Positions 44,910 through 61,966 of a stretch of DNA of 64,000 nucleotides are shown piece by piece (position 1 is the stretch's first letter; each line of letters starts with the position of its first letter). The notes under the pieces were generated by a model. That model made no database searches. It was not told where the DNA came from and worked only from the letters and a program-made list of their open reading frames with translations. Both the position numbers and the translations under genes were made by a program. Source of the stretch: Paulinella micropora. Lineage: Eukaryota > Cercozoa > Imbricatea > Euglyphida. The stretch spans positions 44,566-108,565 of the forward strand of contig BJOX01000021.1 of the NCBI GenBank assembly GCA_009731375.1, in the 5' to 3' direction.

Positions 44910-45116
44910 GCATGTATAAGAGTGATAGTCAGAGAGACATACCGAAACGGCTCCTTCTTCTTCTCCTTCTTCTCCTTTTTTTTCTTCTTCTTCCCTTTCT
45001 CCTTTTCCTTGCCTTTCTCCTTCTCCTTCTCCTTCTCCTTCTCTTTTTCTTTTTCTCTTTCCTCTTCTTCGTCGTCTACTCGTGGAGAGGCGTCCATAGC
45101 ACCTTCTTCTCCCTCC

Positions 45117-45173
<57 letters not shown>

Positions 45174-45394
45174 TTATATATAGGTGTGTGTGTGTGTGTG
45201 TGTGTGTGCGGAGGCGTCCATAGCACCTTCTTCTCCCTCCCATATACATACATACATACATACACACATGTATATATATACATATATATATATATATATA
45301 ATATAAAATATATATAAATATAAGTATATACATATATATATATACATATATATATGTAATACATATATATATATATACACACACACATATAGAT

Positions 45395-45425
<31 letters not shown>

Positions 45426-45711
45426 TATATGTATATAAAGATAAAATATATATAAATATATGTATATAATATACATATATATATATATATGTATATATAT
45501 ATATCTATATATTATGTATATAATATATATATATATATGTATATATATATATCTATATATTATATATATATACATATATATACATATATATATATATGTA
45601 TATATATAGATATAAATATATATATATATGTATATATATATATATTTACATACATACATACATACATTATATATATATGTATATATGTAATATAAATATA
45701 TATTTATAAAT

Positions 45712-45744
<33 letters not shown>

Positions 45745-45749
45745 ACATA

Positions 45750-45780
<31 letters not shown>

Positions 45781-46014
45781 GCGGAGGCGTCCATAGCATC
45801 TTCTTCTCTCTCCTAATATATATATATATATATATATATATCCTAATATATATATATATATACATACATATATAAACGACAACAACAATAATAACACTAG
45901 TAACAACAACAACAATATCAATAACGACAACTCTCTCCAAACTGTCATACATACATACATACATACATACATACACACATACATACATACATATATATAT
46001 ACAGAGGCAGATAA

Positions 46015-46045
<31 letters not shown>

Positions 46046-46067
46046 TATAGATGGATAGGTAGATATG

Positions 46068-46098
<31 letters not shown>

Positions 46099-46099
46099 C

Positions 46100-46141
<42 letters not shown>

Positions 46142-46220
46142 TAGATAGATATAGATGATAGATAGATAGATAGATAGATAAATGATTGCCGAGGCGTCCA
46201 AAACAACCTCCTTACACACT
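44756..46220. repeat. Array J and TA tracts
   Basis: The core 'gaggcgtccatagca(c/t)ctt' plus 'cttctc(c/t)ctcc' occurs at about 45088, 45211 and 45783, with a diverged form at 46191. Spacers are (TA)n up to 530 bp. TTC-rich sequence at 44950-45070 precedes the first copy, and (GATA)n precedes the last. No gene. Confidence 0.88.
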
Positions 46221-47896
<1,676 letters not shown>

Positions 47897-47898
<2 letters not shown>

Positions 47899-48040
47899 GT
47901 GCTTCTCTGTCAATGGCTGATGCAAATCTGCACATGCGCCTCCATCGTCTCACCCGTGAGGGGAGTACGAAGAATTGACGATAGGCTCTAATGACACCCC
48001 CGCAAGGGCAGTTCCAACACTTCCAGACGGACCAGCATCA
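47897..48040 (-). mobile_element. 5'-truncated SINE copy
   Basis: The reverse complement matches 38402-38535 (ending 'cagccattgacagagaagca' and TTA repeats) but stops before the tRNA-like head. 5' truncation and a repeat tail are typical of retroposed copies. Confidence 0.8.
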
Positions 48041-48282
48041 TCATCATCAGCATCGTCATTATCAACAACAACAACATACATATGAAAAACAACAACAACA
48101 ACAATAACAACAACAACAACAATATGAATAACAATATTAACAACCATGTTTGTATGTGCATATACATACATAAATACATACATACATACATACATACATA
48201 CATACATACATACATACATACATACATACATGCATACATATATGCATACATACATACATACGTACGTACATACATACATACA

Positions 48283-48316
<34 letters not shown>

Positions 48317-48483
48317 CATACATACATATACACACATACACACACACACACAAACACACATACATACATGCATACACAGAAACACACATACATACATACA
48401 TGCATACACACACACACATACATACATACATACATACATACATACATACACACATACATACATACATACATACATACATGCAT

Positions 48484-48514
<31 letters not shown>

Positions 48515-48680
48515 GACACATATACACACACACATACATACATACATACATACATACATACATACATACATACATACATACATACATACATACATACATA
48601 CGAAGTCAACGCCAGCTGGTGTCGGATACGTTTACATACATAAATACACACATAAAAAAATACATACATAACAGTATTTT
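48041..48680. repeat. AAC and (CATA)n tracts
   Basis: AAC repeats at 48062-48124 are followed by (CATA)n with CACA variants to 48600 and 60 bp of unique flank before the DHR copy. No gene. Confidence 0.9.
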
Positions 48681-48821
48681 ATGCGGCTAAGCCACAAATT
48701 TGACGTGTTTTGCGGGCGAGCCGGGCCGGGCCGGCGAGCCCGCAAAACACGTCAAATTTGGCGCGCCGCATGTGCAGTTTTATCGGTAACTTGGCCACAT
48801 TTTGTGGAGGTGACCGATAAA
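48681..48821 (+). repeat. Double-hairpin repeat (DHR) copy 2, most regular
   Basis: Hairpin 1 has a perfect 23-bp stem 'caaatttgacgtgttttgcg'(ggc) with its reverse complement, a roughly 20-nt GC-only apex (gagccgggccgggccggcga) and an outer 7-bp stem ATGCGGC / GCCGCAT. Hairpin 2 has TTTATCGGT / ACCGATAAA enclosing CCACA-TTT-TGTGG. The two hairpins are separated by about 6 nt. The element lies between CATA and CTAT microsatellites. Confidence 0.92.
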
Positions 48822-48959
48822 TATATACATCTAACACAAAGACATACATCTACCTCCTCTGCTAGATCCATTTCTTCTTGAACCTCTTCCACCTTGTTCG
48901 CCTATGTATGTATTTATGTGTGTATGTATGCATGTATCTATCTATCTATCTATCTATCG

Positions 48960-49027
<68 letters not shown>

Positions 49028-49741
49028 GTTAACCCGGATTCCACCCACAGTGTTGACGCCGAGACATACTCTCATTTCGTCCAAGAAGTGCCCCGAAAGA
49101 ACCAATCGAAAGAAGAAAGCACCTGATTTTGCCATTAACACCAAGCGTATGGAAAGACATTGAAGAAGAACTCCAATCCGCCCTCCCTCTCATCCTCCCC
49201 TTATCTCTCATCCTGCATTCCGTCATAGCCGTCCAGTGTTGCATAGCCCGGGCTAGGTCCCTTCGGGGGTTTAGGCCTTTACACAATGTCATCATTGTAG
49301 CTTGCGCAAGCTTACGGTGCTCAAAACACTTGGACTAACGGCTTCCTTTTCTTTCTCTTCTTCCTTATCCTCCCACTCTCCATTCCTAGATTGCCTTTTT
49401 CTTCAACGTCCTTCCTCCTCTTCTTTTTCCAGAACACAGTCTACCCGTGATTCCCATCCCGGACACATGCACAGTACACAAATTATTGTTTGATGTGAAA
49501 CTGCGTTCCTTTGCAAGGACTACATTCCTTTGCGACATCTCATCTATCTATCTATCTATCTATCCATCTATATATCTACTATCTATATATCTATCCATTT
49601 CTTCTTGAACCTCTTCCACCTTGTTCGCCTATGTATGTATTTATGTGTGTATGTATGTATGTATGTATCTATCTATTTATCTATGTATCTATCTATGTAT
49701 CTATGTATCTATGTATGTATGTATGTATGTATGTATGTATG

Positions 49742-49826
<85 letters not shown>
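48822..49826. repeat. Dispersed repeat D2 copy 2 with CTAT tracts
   Basis: The sequence 'tttcttcttgaacctcttcc' plus 'accttgttcgcctatgtatg' occurs at 48871-48911 and 49597-49637, and a related form at 51017-51053. Unique sequence 49029-49265 continues into D2 (49263-49543). Each piece is bounded by (CTAT)n. A local duplication of roughly 0.7-1.3 kb is implied. No credible gene. Confidence 0.8.
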
Positions 49827-50695
49827 NNNNNNNNNNNNNNNNNNNNNNNNNNNNNNNNNNNNNNNNNNNNNNNNNNNNNNNNNNNNNNNNNNNNNNNNNN
49901 NNNNNNNNNNNNNNNNNNNNNNNNNNNNNNNNNNNNNNNNNNNNNNNNNNNNNNNNNNNNNNNNNNNNNNNNNNNNNNNNNNNNNNNNNNNNNNNNNNNN
50001 NNNNNNNNNNNNNNNNNNNNNNNNNNNNNNNNNNNNNNNNNNNNNNNNNNNNNNNNNNNNNNNNNNNNNNNNNNNNNNNNNNNNNNNNNNNNNNNNNNNN
50101 NNNNNNNNNNNNNNNNNNNNNNNNNNNNNNNNNNNNNNNNNNNNNNNNNNNNNNNNNNNNNNNNNNNNNNNNNNNNNNNNNNNNNNNNNNNNNNNNNNNN
50201 NNNNNNNNNNNNNNNNNNNNNNNNNNNNNNNNNNNNNNNNNNNNNNNNNNNNNNNNNNNNNNNNNNNNNNNNNNNNNNNNNNNNNNNNNNNNNNNNNNNN
50301 NNNNNNNNNNNNNNNNNNNNNNNNNNNNNNNNNNNNNNNNNNNNNNNNNNNNNNNNNNNNNNNNNNNNNNNNNNNNNNNNNNNNNNNNNNNNNNNNNNNN
50401 NNNNNNNNNNNNNNNNNNNNNNNNNNNNNNNNNNNNNNNNNNNNNNNNNNNNNNNNNNNNNNNNNNNNNNNNNNNNNNNNNNNNNNNNNNNNNNNNNNNN
50501 NNNNNNNNNNNNNNNNNNNNNNNNNNNNNNNNNNNNNNNNNNNNNNNNNNNNNNNNNNNNNNNNNNNNNNNNNNNNNNNNNNNNNNNNNNNNNNNNNNNN
50601 NNNNNNNNNNNNNNNNNNNNNNNNNNNNNNNNNNNNNNNNNNNNNNNNNNNNNNNNNNNNNNNNNNNNNNNNNNNNNNNNNNNNNNNNNNNNNNN
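49827..50695. other. Assembly gap (869 N) inside a CTAT tract
   Basis: Run of N between (CTAT)n and D2 copy 3. Given the duplicated flanks, it probably hides another copy of 49029-49390. Confidence 0.95.
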
Positions 50696-50847
50696 ATTGC
50701 CTTTTTCTTCAACGTCCTTCCTCCTCTTCTTTTTCCAGAACACAGTCTACCCGTGATTCCCATCCCGGACACATGCACAGTACACAAATTATTGTTTGAT
50801 GTGAAACTGCGTTCCTTTGCAAGGACTACATTCCTTTGCGACATCTC

Positions 50848-50946
<99 letters not shown>

Positions 50947-50947
50947 A

Positions 50948-51003
<56 letters not shown>

Positions 51004-51377
51004 GTCTATCTATCCATTTCTTCTTGGATTTCTTCCACCTTGTTTGCCTATGTAGATAGATAGATAGATAGATAGATAGATGGATGGATAGATGGATAGA
51101 TAGATAGATAGATAGATAGATTAGTATGCCTTCACAGTTTATGTACATGCATATGTGTATATGTACATATGTATTCGTGAGGTATTGCATTGTCATATAT
51201 GTATGTCTTTGTATGTGCGTATGTACACATGTTTGTGTGTGTGTATGTGTGTTTGTGTATGTGTTTTTTTATGTGTATTTGTATATTTGTATGCGTGTGT
51301 ATGTGTATGTGTGTGTACGTGCTTTTTTGACCTTCTCCTGCTGCAGCTCCAAGGAAACTATTAAGATATAGATACAG

Positions 51378-51408
<31 letters not shown>

Positions 51409-51430
51409 AATAGGCAGTGAGTGAAAAAAA
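50696..51430. repeat. Dispersed repeat D2 copy 3 and (CTAT)n
   Basis: 50696-50849 repeats 49391-49543. (CTAT)n follows to 51015, then the 'tttcttcttggatttcttcc' core, GATA, and GT/CA-rich sequence. No gene. Confidence 0.85.
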
Positions 51431-53195
<1,765 letters not shown>

Positions 53196-53226
53196 ACATA
53201 CATACATACATACACACATACATACA

Positions 53227-53262
<36 letters not shown>

Positions 53263-53619
53263 TAAATACATACATACATACATGCATACATACATATATG
53301 CATACATATATACATACATACATACATACATACATAGATGCATATACACAATAAGAAACATGGTAGATAATAAAATGATACAAAATAAAAAGTATAATAG
53401 GTAATGCATAGATGATACATACATACATACATACGTACATAGATACATGCATAGATACATACATAGATACATACATAGATACATACATACATACATACAT
53501 ACATACATACATACATGCATGCATACATGTATGCATACATATATACATATGTAAATACATACATACATGCATACATGCATGTATACATATATGCATACAT
53601 ATATACATATATACATACA

Positions 53620-53651
<32 letters not shown>

Positions 53652-53932
53652 CACATACATATACACAATAAGAAACATGGTAGATAATAAGATGATACAC
53701 AATAAAAAGTATAGTAGGTAATACATAGATGATGACATAGATTATACAACAATAACGAGCATACGAGATAATACATGAAATAAACATAACAGATAATGCA
53801 TGGATGATATACCAAAANNNNNNNNNNNNNNNNNNNNNNNNNNNNNNNNNNNNNNNNNNNNNNNNNNNNNNNNNNNNNNNNNNNNNNNNNNNNNNNNNNN
53901 NNNNNNNNNNNNNNNNNNNNNNNNNNNNNNNG

Positions 53933-53994
<62 letters not shown>

Positions 53995-54019
53995 CATAAT
54001 GGATAACACATGGATGATA
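53196..54019. repeat. (CATA)n with duplicated unique segment, gap and poly-A
   Basis: The segment 'acacaataagaaacatggta' plus 'gataataa(a/g)atgatac' occurs at about 53346-53415 and 53664-53735. N runs 53818-53931 (114), followed by about 60 A (53933-53993). Poly-A beside a gap may be a retroposon tail or an assembly artefact. Confidence 0.85.
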
Positions 54020-54046
54020 TTTAAATAAATAAATAAATAAATAGAT

Positions 54047-54079
<33 letters not shown>

Positions 54080-54111
54080 ACCGTCTTCTTAAGTGATGCA
54101 GTCATTCCAGT

Positions 54112-54146
<35 letters not shown>

Positions 54147-54219
54147 CCGTCTTCTTAAGTGATGCAGTCATTCCAGTTAGATAGATAGATAGATAGATAG
54201 ATAACCTTCTTCTCAAGTA

Positions 54220-54263
<44 letters not shown>

Positions 54264-54478
54264 CCTTCTCAAGTGATAGATAGATAGATAGATAGATTGA
54301 TAGATAGATAGATAGATTGATAGATATATAGATATATAGATAGATAGGGAGAGATAAAGGGACAGATAGATGGATAGATAGATAACCTTCTTCTTAAGTG
54401 ACGCAGCCATTCCAGTGTAGATAGATAGATAGATAGATAGATAGAGGGAGAGAGATAGAGGGAGAGATAGAGATAGAG

Positions 54479-54509
<31 letters not shown>

Positions 54510-54548
54510 GATAGATAGAGGGAGAGAGATAGAGGGAGAGATAGGGAG

Positions 54549-54600
<52 letters not shown>

Positions 54601-54717
54601 GACCTTCTTTTTAAGTGAGGCAGCCATGCCAGTGTAGGGTGACGCGACGTCGAGGTAGAAATTGGCTACCACCTTCATAGGGTGTATGCTAATGTGTGTG
54701 TGTGTGTGTGTGTGTGT

Positions 54718-54764
<47 letters not shown>

Positions 54765-55153
54765 TGTTTGTGTGTAGGGTAAAGCGACGTGCAGGTAGAA
54801 GTTGGCTACCACCTTCATAGTGTGTATGCCAATGTGAGNNNNNNNNNNNNNNNNNNNNNNNNNNNNNNNNNNNNNNNNNNNNNNNNNNNNNNNNNNNNNN
54901 NNNNNNNNNNNNNNNNNNNNNNNNNNNNNNNNNNNNNNNNNNNNNNNNNNNNNNNNNNNNNNNNNNNNNNNNNNNNNNNNNNNNNNNNNNNNNNNNNNNN
55001 NNNNNNNNNNNNNNNNNNNNNNNNNNNNNNNNNNNNNNNNNNNNNNNNNNNNNNNNNNNNNNNNNNNNNNNNNNNNNNNNNNNNNNNNNNNNNNNNNNNN
55101 NNNNNNNNNNNNNNNNNNNNNNNNNNNNNNNNNNNNNNNNNNNNNNNNNNNNN

Positions 55154-55186
<33 letters not shown>

Positions 55187-55442
55187 AGAAATAGTGTTTG
55201 TGTGCAGGGTGAAGCAATATCCAGGTAAAAGTTGGCTACCACCTTCATAGTGTGTATGTAGATAGATAGAGGGAGAGATGGATAGAGGGAGAGATAGATA
55301 GAGGGATAGATAGAGGGAGAGATAGAGGGAGAGATAGAGGGAGGGTGGCTACCACTTCATAGTGTGCATGCCAATATGAGTTTGTAGATAGATAAATAGA
55401 GGGAGAGATAGAGGGAGAGATAGAGAGAGAGATAGAAAGATG

Positions 55443-55489
<47 letters not shown>

Positions 55490-55498
55490 GATAGAGAT

Positions 55499-55530
<32 letters not shown>

Positions 55531-55549
55531 CGAGATATATACACACACA

Positions 55550-55584
<35 letters not shown>

Positions 55585-55599
55585 TATATATATATATAT

Positions 55600-55600
<1 letters not shown>
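54020..55600. repeat. Split-core arrays H and I with gap
   Basis: Left array: core H 'accttcttcttaagtga(t/c)gc' plus 'agccattccag' at about 54078, 54144, 54202, 54260, 54382 and 54599 with (GATA)n spacers; the third and fourth are shortened. Right array: core I 'gtagaagttggctaccacct' plus 'tcatagtgtgtatg' at about 54653, 54795, 55226 and 55345 with GT and GA spacers. H and I are continuous only at 54599-54695. N at 54839-55153 (315). GA and TA tracts follow. Confidence 0.88.
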
Positions 55601-56460
<860 letters not shown>

Positions 56461-56469
56461 ACCAAAACC

Positions 56470-56501
<32 letters not shown>

Positions 56502-56596
56502 GATAGATAGATAGATAGATAGATAGATATGTAGGTAGGTAGGTAGGTAGGCAGGTAGGTAGGTAGGTAGATAGGTAGATAGATAGATAGACAGAC

Positions 56597-56643
<47 letters not shown>

Positions 56644-56756
56644 AGATAGAAGTAGATATGTAGGTAGATAGATAGATGGATAGATGGATAGATAGATAGA
56701 TAGATAGATATAGGGGTAGGTACATAGGTAGGTAGGTAGGTAGGTAGGTAGGTAGC

Positions 56757-56791
<35 letters not shown>

Positions 56792-56858
56792 ATAAATAGA
56801 TAAATAGATAAACAGATATATAGATATATGGATAGATAGATAGATAGACAGACAGACC

Positions 56859-56891
<33 letters not shown>

Positions 56892-56962
56892 TTTGTTTTT
56901 GAGCACACACACTCATGAAAGCAGAGATGTCTTATGTATGTATGTATGTATGTATGTCTTTC

Positions 56963-57036
<74 letters not shown>

Positions 57037-57063
57037 CACATATATATATATTAATATATATAT

Positions 57064-57113
<50 letters not shown>

Positions 57114-57140
57114 TGTATGCATGTATGTATGTATGTATGT
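56461..57140. repeat. GATA/GGTA, CA and TA tracts
   Basis: (GATA)n with GGTA blocks to 56890, 40 bp unique, (CA)n at 56968-57020, TA tracts and (GTAT)n. No gene. Confidence 0.9.
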
Positions 57141-57344
57141 TTGTATTCGGTCAGTCCAAAAGGGTCCCTGGTTGCGTTATTGTATGTATGTATGTATGTA
57201 TGTATGTATGTATGTGTATACATACATACAAGTCTACCCGTTCGGTCCATGACGGGGTATGTATGTATATATGTATGTATATATGTATGTATGCATATAT
57301 ATATATACATGTATATATATATATATATATCATACATACATACA

Positions 57345-57380
<36 letters not shown>

Positions 57381-57589
57381 TTATATATATATATCTATCT
57401 CTATCTCTATCGCTATCTCTATCTCCATCTCCATCTCTATTTCTATCTCTATATCTATTTTTATCTCTAAGTGTATACATACATACAAGTCTAAACGGTC
57501 GGTCCAGGACGGGGGTATATATGTATGTATGCATGTATGTATGTATGTATGTATGTATGTATGTATGTACATATGCATGTATGCATGTA

Positions 57590-57668
<79 letters not shown>

Positions 57669-57730
57669 TATTATGATTATTATGATTATTATGATTATTA
57701 TGATTATTATTATGATTATTGTTATTATTA

Positions 57731-57786
<56 letters not shown>

Positions 57787-57809
57787 TATACATATATATA
57801 TATTTATAA

Positions 57810-57876
<67 letters not shown>

Positions 57877-57936
57877 TACATACATACAAGTCTACCCGGT
57901 CGGTCCAGGACGGGGGTTGGTTGCGTTTGTTAGACC

Positions 57937-57975
<39 letters not shown>

Positions 57976-58008
57976 GATATATATATATACATGAACAATA
58001 TTAGTCTA
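57140..58008. repeat. Compound array K with TTA and TA tracts
   Basis: The core 'acaagtctacccggtcggtc' plus 'caggacgggg' recurs at about 57228, 57485 and 57886, with a fourth related piece at 57146 ('ggtcagtcc ... ggttgcgtt'). The word 'ggttgcgttt' follows only the first and last copies. (TTA)n at 57591-57779. No gene. Confidence 0.85.
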
Positions 58009-58051
58009 TTATGGGGGGCTAGCCACAAATTTGACGTGTTCTGCGGGCGAG

Positions 58052-58052
<1 letters not shown>
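58009..58052 (+). repeat. Truncated DHR fragment (left arm only)
   Basis: It reads 'ctagccacaaatttgacgtg' then 'ttctgcgggcgag' and passes directly into (GA)n. It stops exactly at the apex of hairpin 1, as if the right arm was lost or replaced by microsatellite. A near-full copy follows about 180 bp later. Confidence 0.85.
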
Positions 58053-58120
<68 letters not shown>

Positions 58121-58231
58121 ACAGACCATTCCTGACTGTCTCTGCTGCAACGGTATGTAGGGCGAAAGTTCAAAGGCCCCTGTAGATATATAACATTCAA
58201 CATTAAGGATTCGTTTCAACAGTACATCATG

Positions 58232-58374
58232 ATGCAGCTAGCCACAAATTTTGACGTGTTTTGCGGGCGAGCCGGAGGCCGGGCCGGCGAGCCGCAAAAC
58301 ACGTCGAATTTGGCGCGCCGCTTGTGTAGTTTTATCGGTAAACTGACCTCATTTTGTGTAGGGGACCGATAAAA
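58232..58374 (+). repeat. Double-hairpin repeat (DHR) copy 3
   Basis: Hairpin 1 runs 'gacgtgttttgcgggc...gccgcaaaacacgtc', with an apex slightly longer than copy 2 (gagccggaggccgggccggc). The second hairpin's outer stem TTTATCGGT / ACCGATAAA is kept, while the inner stem is degraded (CCTCA / TGTGT). Confidence 0.88.
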
Positions 58375-58479
58375 ACATAGTTTGAGAAGCAACAAGTGCA
58401 GCAATACTATGTCTTGTATTTGTATTGGTCTGTCTGTGAACTTACATTTTGGTAGAGCTGTCTGTAGCTGTACTTCTAA

Positions 58480-59936
58480 TCGGTTGCTTGGTTGGTTGCT
58501 TGGTTGGTTGTTTGGTTGGTTGTTTGGTTGGTTGTTTGGTTGGTTGGTTGTTTGGTTGGTTGTTTGGTTGGCTGTTTGGTTGTTTGTTTGGTTGGCTGTT
58601 TGGTTGGCTGTTTGGTTGGTTGCTTGGTTGGTTGCTTGGTTGGTTGTTTGGTTGGTTGTTTGGTTGGTTGTTTAGTTGGCTGTTTGGTTGGTTGTTTTGG
58701 TTGGTTGTTTTGGTTGGTTGTTTTGGTTGGTTGTTTGGTTGGTTGTTTAGTTGGCTGTCTGGTTGATTGTTTGGTTGTTTGGTTGGTTGTTTGGTTGGTT
58801 GTTTGGTTGGTTGTTTTGGTTGGTTGTTTGGTTGGTTGTTTGGTTGGTTGTTTGGTTGGTTGTTTGGTTGGTTGTTTGGTTGGTTGTTTGGTTGGTTGTT
58901 TGGTTGGTTGTTTGGTTGGTTGTTTGGTTGGTTGTTTGGTTGGTTGTTTGGTTGGTTGTTTGGTTGGTTGTTTGGTTGGTTGTTTGGTTGGTTGTTTGGT
59001 TGGTTGTTTGGTTGGTTGTTTGGTTGGTTGTTTGGTTGGTTGTTTGGTTGGTTGTTTGGTTGGTTGTTTGGTTGGTTGTTTGGTTGGTTGTTTGGTTGGT
59101 TGTTTGGTTGGTTGTTTGGTTGGTTGTTTGGTTGGTTGTTTGGTTGGTTGTTTGGTTGGTTGTTTGGTTGGTTGTTTGGTTGGTTGTTTGGTTGGTTGTT
59201 TGGTTGGTTGTTTGGTTGGTTGTTTGGTTGGTTGTTTGGTTGGTTGTTTGGTTGGTTGTTTGGTTGGTTGTTTGGTTGGTTGTTTGGTTGGTTGTTTGGT
59301 TGGTTGTTTGGTTGGTTGTTTGGTTGGTTGTTTGGTTGGTTGTTTGGTTGGTTGTTTGGTTGGTTGTTTTGGTTGATTGCTTTGTTGGTTGCTTGGTTGG
59401 TTGCTTGGTTGGTTGCTTGGTTGGTTGGTTGGTTGGTTGCTTGGTTGGTTGTTTGGTTGGCTGTTTGGTTGGTTGTTTAGTTGGTTGTTTAGTTGGCTGT
59501 TTGGTTGGTTGGTTTGGTTGGTTGTTTGGCTGGTTGTTTAGTTGGCTGTTTGGTTGATTGTTTGGTTGGTTGCTTGGTTGGTTGTTTGGTTGGTTGTTTT
59601 GGTTGGTTGTTTTGGTGGGTTGTTTGGTTGGTTGTTTGGTTGGCTGTTTGGTTGGTTGTTTGGTTGGTTGTTTGGTTGGTTGTTTTGGTTGGTTGCTTTG
59701 GTTGGTTGTTTGGTTGGTTGTTTAGCTGGCTGTTTGGTCGATTGTTTGGTTGGCTGTTTGGTTGGTTGTTTCGTTGGCTGTTTGGTTGGCTGTTTGGTTG
59801 GTTGTTTGGCTGGTTCTTTGGTTGGCTGTTTGGTTGGTTGTTTGGTTGGTTGTTTGGTTGGTTGTTTGGTTGGTCGTTCGGTTGGTTGTTTGGTTGGTTG
59901 TTTGGTTGGTTGCTTTCTTGGTTGCTGTGTTGGTTG
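58480..59936. repeat. 1.45-kb minisatellite, 12-bp unit (TTGGTTGGTTGT)
   Basis: About 120 units. The middle (about 58810-59365) is nearly perfect, and the edges carry GC, TTTT and GCT variants. It lacks stop codons in several frames, so long open frames of WLVV/GCLV exist. They reflect the repeat only: no start context, splice sites or non-repeat domain. Confidence 0.95.
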
Positions 59937-60010
59937 ATCCATTAATCCACGGAAATATTGATTGATCGCTTGGTTTGTTTGATTGATTGTATGGTTGGCA
60001 AGAAGTGGAC

Positions 60011-60063
<53 letters not shown>

Positions 60064-60288
60064 CATAGATAGATAGATAGATAGAGACCTCGCTGAATCC
60101 GACAAACGCTTGATCGCTCTTGATCTCATTCAGTAATTGATCAGTCTGGGACAGCTCCACGAATCTAGAAGGATAGATAGGTCGATATGTTTGGTCTATC
60201 AGATCTCTACATATCCGAAGACATACGCATCCGTGGAAGTTCCACCCCGCCACCAGTTGGCGGCTGTATATATATATATATATGTATG

Positions 60289-60333
<45 letters not shown>

Positions 60334-60385
60334 GCAGCGGGCGGGAGCTAGGCCTAGGATAGATAGATAGATAGATAGAAAGATG
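59937..60385. repeat. GATA tract, unique spacer and D1 copy 2
   Basis: (GATA)n at 60011-60085, 90 bp of unique sequence, then D1 copy 2 (about 60186-60267; compare 30546-30640), (TA)n at 60268-60330 and (GATA)n. No gene. Confidence 0.8.
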
Positions 60386-61261
60386 AGATATCGACTGAAG
60401 TCAGAAAAAAGGAGCTTCTGATTTCGTCAACCAAGGAAGTCTGTGGGTAAAGTATTAACCCGATGCCCAGCTAAGCCGTGATGTTTGCACGGAAGGGACT
60501 GATACAGGCGATACCAAAGCTCCCTAGTACCAGGCGGGGCCAGGGCTCGTTCCATAAGCGCCCCTTGCAGAACGAGCTCCCACCTCCATTACAGAGGGCC
60601 CAGTAAGCAGATGGAGTTTCGAGACTGTTCGACAGTCTAGTATAAACCGACAGAGCACTGTGGGTTTTATTCCGGGCTCAACAAGCGAGAAAGGGCACCC
60701 TGAGGGAACAGGATTGTGCTTCCCGTCGCTATTTCGGCATGTGACTTATAGGCGTATGGCTAGGCACACATAAGGCACCCCACCACGGGCCCAGCACACC
60801 CACACCATCCCCTAATTCTCTGTCTGTCGACAGATGGCACCCATTTCAAAAAAACAAGCCCAAGGGAGGGTCAGTGACACCTCAAGTGGCCTTGGTTCAT
60901 TCCGTAGAGTAAGTGATAAGATCAACTGATGAAATATCGACTAATGTCAGAAAAAAGGAGCTTCTGATTTCGTCAACCAGGAAGTCTGTGGGTAAAGTAT
61001 TAACCCGATGCCCAGCTAAGCCGTGATGTTTGCACGGAAGGGACTGATACAGGCGATACCAAATCTCCCTAGTACCAGGCGGGGCCAGGGCTCGTTCCAT
61101 AAGCGCCCCTTGCAGAACGAGCTCCCACCTCCATTACAGAGGGCCCAGTAAGCAGATGGAGTTTCGAGACTGTTCGACAGTCTAGTATAAACCGACAGAG
61201 CACTGTGGGTTTTATTCCGGGCTCAACAAGCAAGGGCACCCTGAGGGAACAGGATTGTGCT
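60386..61261. repeat. Direct repeat pair of about 335 bp with 210-bp spacer
   Basis: 60386-60721 and 60932-61261 are almost identical (shared 'gcttctgatttcgtcaacca', 'gatgtttgcacggaagggac', 'cactgtgggttttattccgg'). Differences include a missing A at about 60433 and a missing 'gagaaa' at about 60690. GATA tracts lie outside both ends. It could be LTR-like or a core duplication. I see no coding frame. Confidence 0.92.
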
Positions 61262-61313
<52 letters not shown>

Positions 61314-61316
61314 TAA

Positions 61317-61357
<41 letters not shown>

Positions 61358-61563
61358 TAGATGGGAAAGAGAAATGAGAAAGAGAAACGAGAAAGAGAAA
61401 CGAAGAAGAGAAATGAGAAAGAGAAATGAGAAACGAGAAAGAGACACGAGAAAGAGAAATGAGATTAGAGGGGAAAACGAACGTACTTTTTCTCTTCGCA
61501 CAGATTGAGACACGTCTCGAAATCAATCTATCAAAGCCGCATCAAGATAGAATGGTATTTTTT
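61262..61563. repeat. GATA tract and GAGAAA repeats
   Basis: (GATA)n with GACA segments to 61355, then 'gagaaagagaaacgagaaa' units to 61470 and 90 bp of unique sequence before a DHR copy. No gene. Confidence 0.88.
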
Positions 61564-61703
61564 ATGCGGCTAAGCCACAAATTTTACGTGTTTCGCGGGC
61601 GAGCCGGGCCGAGCCGGGCCGGCGAGCCCGCAAAATACGTATAATTTGGCGCGCGGCATATGTAGTTTAACCGTTAACCTGACCACATTTTGTGGAGGTG
61701 ACA
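61564..61703 (+). repeat. Double-hairpin repeat (DHR) copy 4
   Basis: Starts ATGCGGC. Hairpin 1 has paired changes relative to copy 2 ('tacgtgtttcgcggg' with 'cgcaaaatacgta'). The apex has an extra GAGCC unit. Hairpin 2 keeps CCACA-TTT-TGTGG but has lost its outer stem (ttaaccgtt / gacaaga). Confidence 0.88.
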
Positions 61704-61799
61704 AGATGAATTTTATGTATGAATCAATATATCAAGCGAAACAAAACACCCAAGACACCAATATAGAAATTTTATGTGTTTTGACGTGATAATGTATAT

Positions 61800-61846
<47 letters not shown>

Positions 61847-61933
61847 GTAGTCATACCACCGTTCGGTAGTTCAGATCTGCAAGCCATTTGAAGGTAGAGA
61901 TAGATAGATGGATAGATAGATAGACAGATAGAT

Positions 61934-61966
<33 letters not shown>

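Noticed and set aside
48681-48881. Frame reading KFDVFCGRAGPGRRARKTRQ, recurring at several places
   Set aside because: It coincides with the double-hairpin repeat. Recurrence follows from DNA-level repetition, and frames break in other copies.
58480-59936. Long open frames of WLVV/GCLVGCLV, apparently a membrane protein
   Set aside because: Pure 12-bp tandem repeat open in several phases; no start, splice sites or non-repeat domain.
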